Assembly (NCBI GenBank): GCA_017547125.1
Contig: JAFYQL010000184.1
Coordinates: forward strand, 1 to 6,254
Length of the DNA: 6,254 bases
Reading direction: 5' to 3'
Origin: Bacillota bacterium
Lineage (GTDB): Bacteria > Bacillota > Clostridia > Lachnospirales > Anaerotignaceae
Under the pieces are notes generated by a model. The model had not been told where the DNA came from. It saw only the letters and a program-made list of their open reading frames with translations, and did not search any database. Of the stretch, positions 5,479 to 6,254 are shown in pieces; the stretch's first letter is position 1, and the number at the start of each line of letters is the position of its first letter. A program made the translations under genes and the position numbers.

Positions 5479-6254
5479 ATGAAAATTACAGTTTCATGTG
5501 TACAGTTATTACCTAAATTGGGAGACAAAAAGTATAACTTAGATAAAATGACAGCTCGTATCGAAGAAATTATGGAAAAAGATCCGAACACAAATCTTAT
5601 CGTTTTTCCAGAACTTATGACATCAGGCTATGAAGGCACTCCTGAAATGTTCCAGGAACTTGCTGAAACACTTCCTGACGGCGAAAGTATGCTTCTTATG
5701 GGCGAACTTGCAAAAAAATACAATGTTCACATCGTTTATGGTTTCCCTGAAAGAGACCCTGTGTTAACAGATGTATTATACAACTCAATGGTACTTATTG
5801 ACTGTGATGGCGTTGCTCTTGGTACATACAGAAAAATTCATCCATTCGCTGATGAAAAGAGATGGTGTCGTGCCGGTGTTGACACACCTATCTATGACAC
5901 AAAAATTGGCAAACTTGGCATGATGATTTGCTGGGATACAGGTTTCCCTGAAGTTGCAAGATGCTACGGCGTAAAAGGCGCAGACCTTCTTGTAGTAAGT
6001 ACAAACTGGGAAGACCCATTTGAAGAAGACTGGGATCTTATTACAAAGGCAAGAGCGTTTGATAATACTCTTCACCTTGTAGCTGCTAACCGTATCGGTG
6101 ATGACGGCGGTACATTATCATTCTTCGGCCACAGCAAGATTATCAGCCCAACAGGTAAGGAAATTGCTGCACTTGATGAAAGAGTAGAAGGCTATATTTC
6201 AGCTGAAATCGATCTTTCTTTAACACAGAAAGAAAGAGCAAGATACTACACATT
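5479..6254 (+). CDS. Nitrilase-superfamily carbon-nitrogen hydrolase (3' end outside window)
   Basis: Of this cytoplasmic hydrolase 258 residues are present and the frame is still open at the window end. Family members are commonly 260-300 residues, and the sequence reaches the usual final R-x-Y region, so only a short tail is probably missing. The catalytic Glu-Lys-Cys triad is clear: Glu45 in IVFPEL, Lys119 in YRKIHPF, and Cys151 in MMICWDTGFPEVAR. Glu126 is a candidate for the second structural glutamate. Other family features are NSMVLID (102-108), GADLLVVSTNW (167-177) and the ARAFDNTLHLVAANRIG segment (191-207). Enzymes of this superfamily hydrolyse amides, carbamoyl groups or, in one branch, nitriles through a thioester on Cys; the sequence alone does not settle the branch, but an amidase or carbamoylase is more likely than a true nitrilase. 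ATG 5479 is preceded by GAGGGTGA (5466-5473). As third gene of the sigma-54 operon it probably acts on the imported solute. Confidence 0.93.
   Translation, partial: MKITVSCVQLLPKLGDKKYNLDKMTARIEEIMEKDPNTNLIVFPELMTSGYEGTPEMFQELAETLPDGESMLLMGELAKKYNVHIVYGFPERDPVLTDVLYNSMVLIDCDGVALGTYRKIHPFADEKRWCRAGVDTPIYDTKIGKLGMMICWDTGFPEVARCYGVKGADLLVVSTNWEDPFEEDWDLITKARAFDNTLHLVAANRIGDDGGTLSFFGHSKIISPTGKEIAALDERVEGYISAEIDLSLTQKERARYYT

Noticed and set aside
5785..6075. 96-codon minus-strand open frame inside the hydrolase gene
   Set aside because: The + strand here encodes the catalytic Lys and Cys motifs of a nitrilase-superfamily enzyme; the antisense product is Cys-rich without known features.

Overview
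The window reads as chromosomal DNA of a low-to-moderate-GC member of the Bacillota, probably Clostridia. The evidence is strong AGGAGG-type ribosome binding sites before almost every gene, AT-rich intergenic DNA, a GatCAB operon, and a stand-alone PAS/AAA+/Fis-type sigma-54 activator of the kind common in clostridia. The sequence does not support a genus. No tRNA, rRNA, CRISPR array, insertion sequence or phage gene is visible.

Layout: (1) 2-1887 is the end of a housekeeping operon: the C-terminal third of gatA, then gatB, closed by a perfect 10-bp-stem intrinsic terminator at 1892-1920. (2) 1921-2049 is a short intergenic region with an extended -10 sigma-A promoter and, just downstream of it, an 18-bp operator-like site. 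(3) 2050-3486 encodes a sigma-54-dependent enhancer-binding protein (PAS, AAA+ with GSFTGA loop, Fis-type HTH). (4) 3487-3815 is a 329-bp regulatory region with two abutting 18-bp palindromes forming a 37-bp near-perfect palindrome, a third related site, and a textbook -24/-12 sigma-54 promoter (TGGCACG-N4-TTGCT) at 3720-3735. (5) 3816-6254 is the presumed sigma-54 operon: a sodium:solute symporter family transporter with Dur3-like features, a 41-residue single-span membrane microprotein, and a nitrilase-superfamily C-N hydrolase that runs off the end of the window.

Reconstruction: the activator senses an unknown signal through its PAS domain and binds TGTAAA-N-TTTT-N-C-N-N-ACA sites upstream of the sigma-54 promoter. 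It would switch on import of a nitrogenous solute (transporter, perhaps with the microprotein as accessory subunit) and its hydrolysis by the C-N hydrolase. The same motif lies just after the activator's own -10 box, which suggests autoregulation. Four copies of the motif, 13 of 18 positions invariant, all near these two promoters, are the strongest non-coding signal here. The substrate is not determined; an amide, carbamoyl compound, nitrile or urea-like molecule is inferred from the families only.
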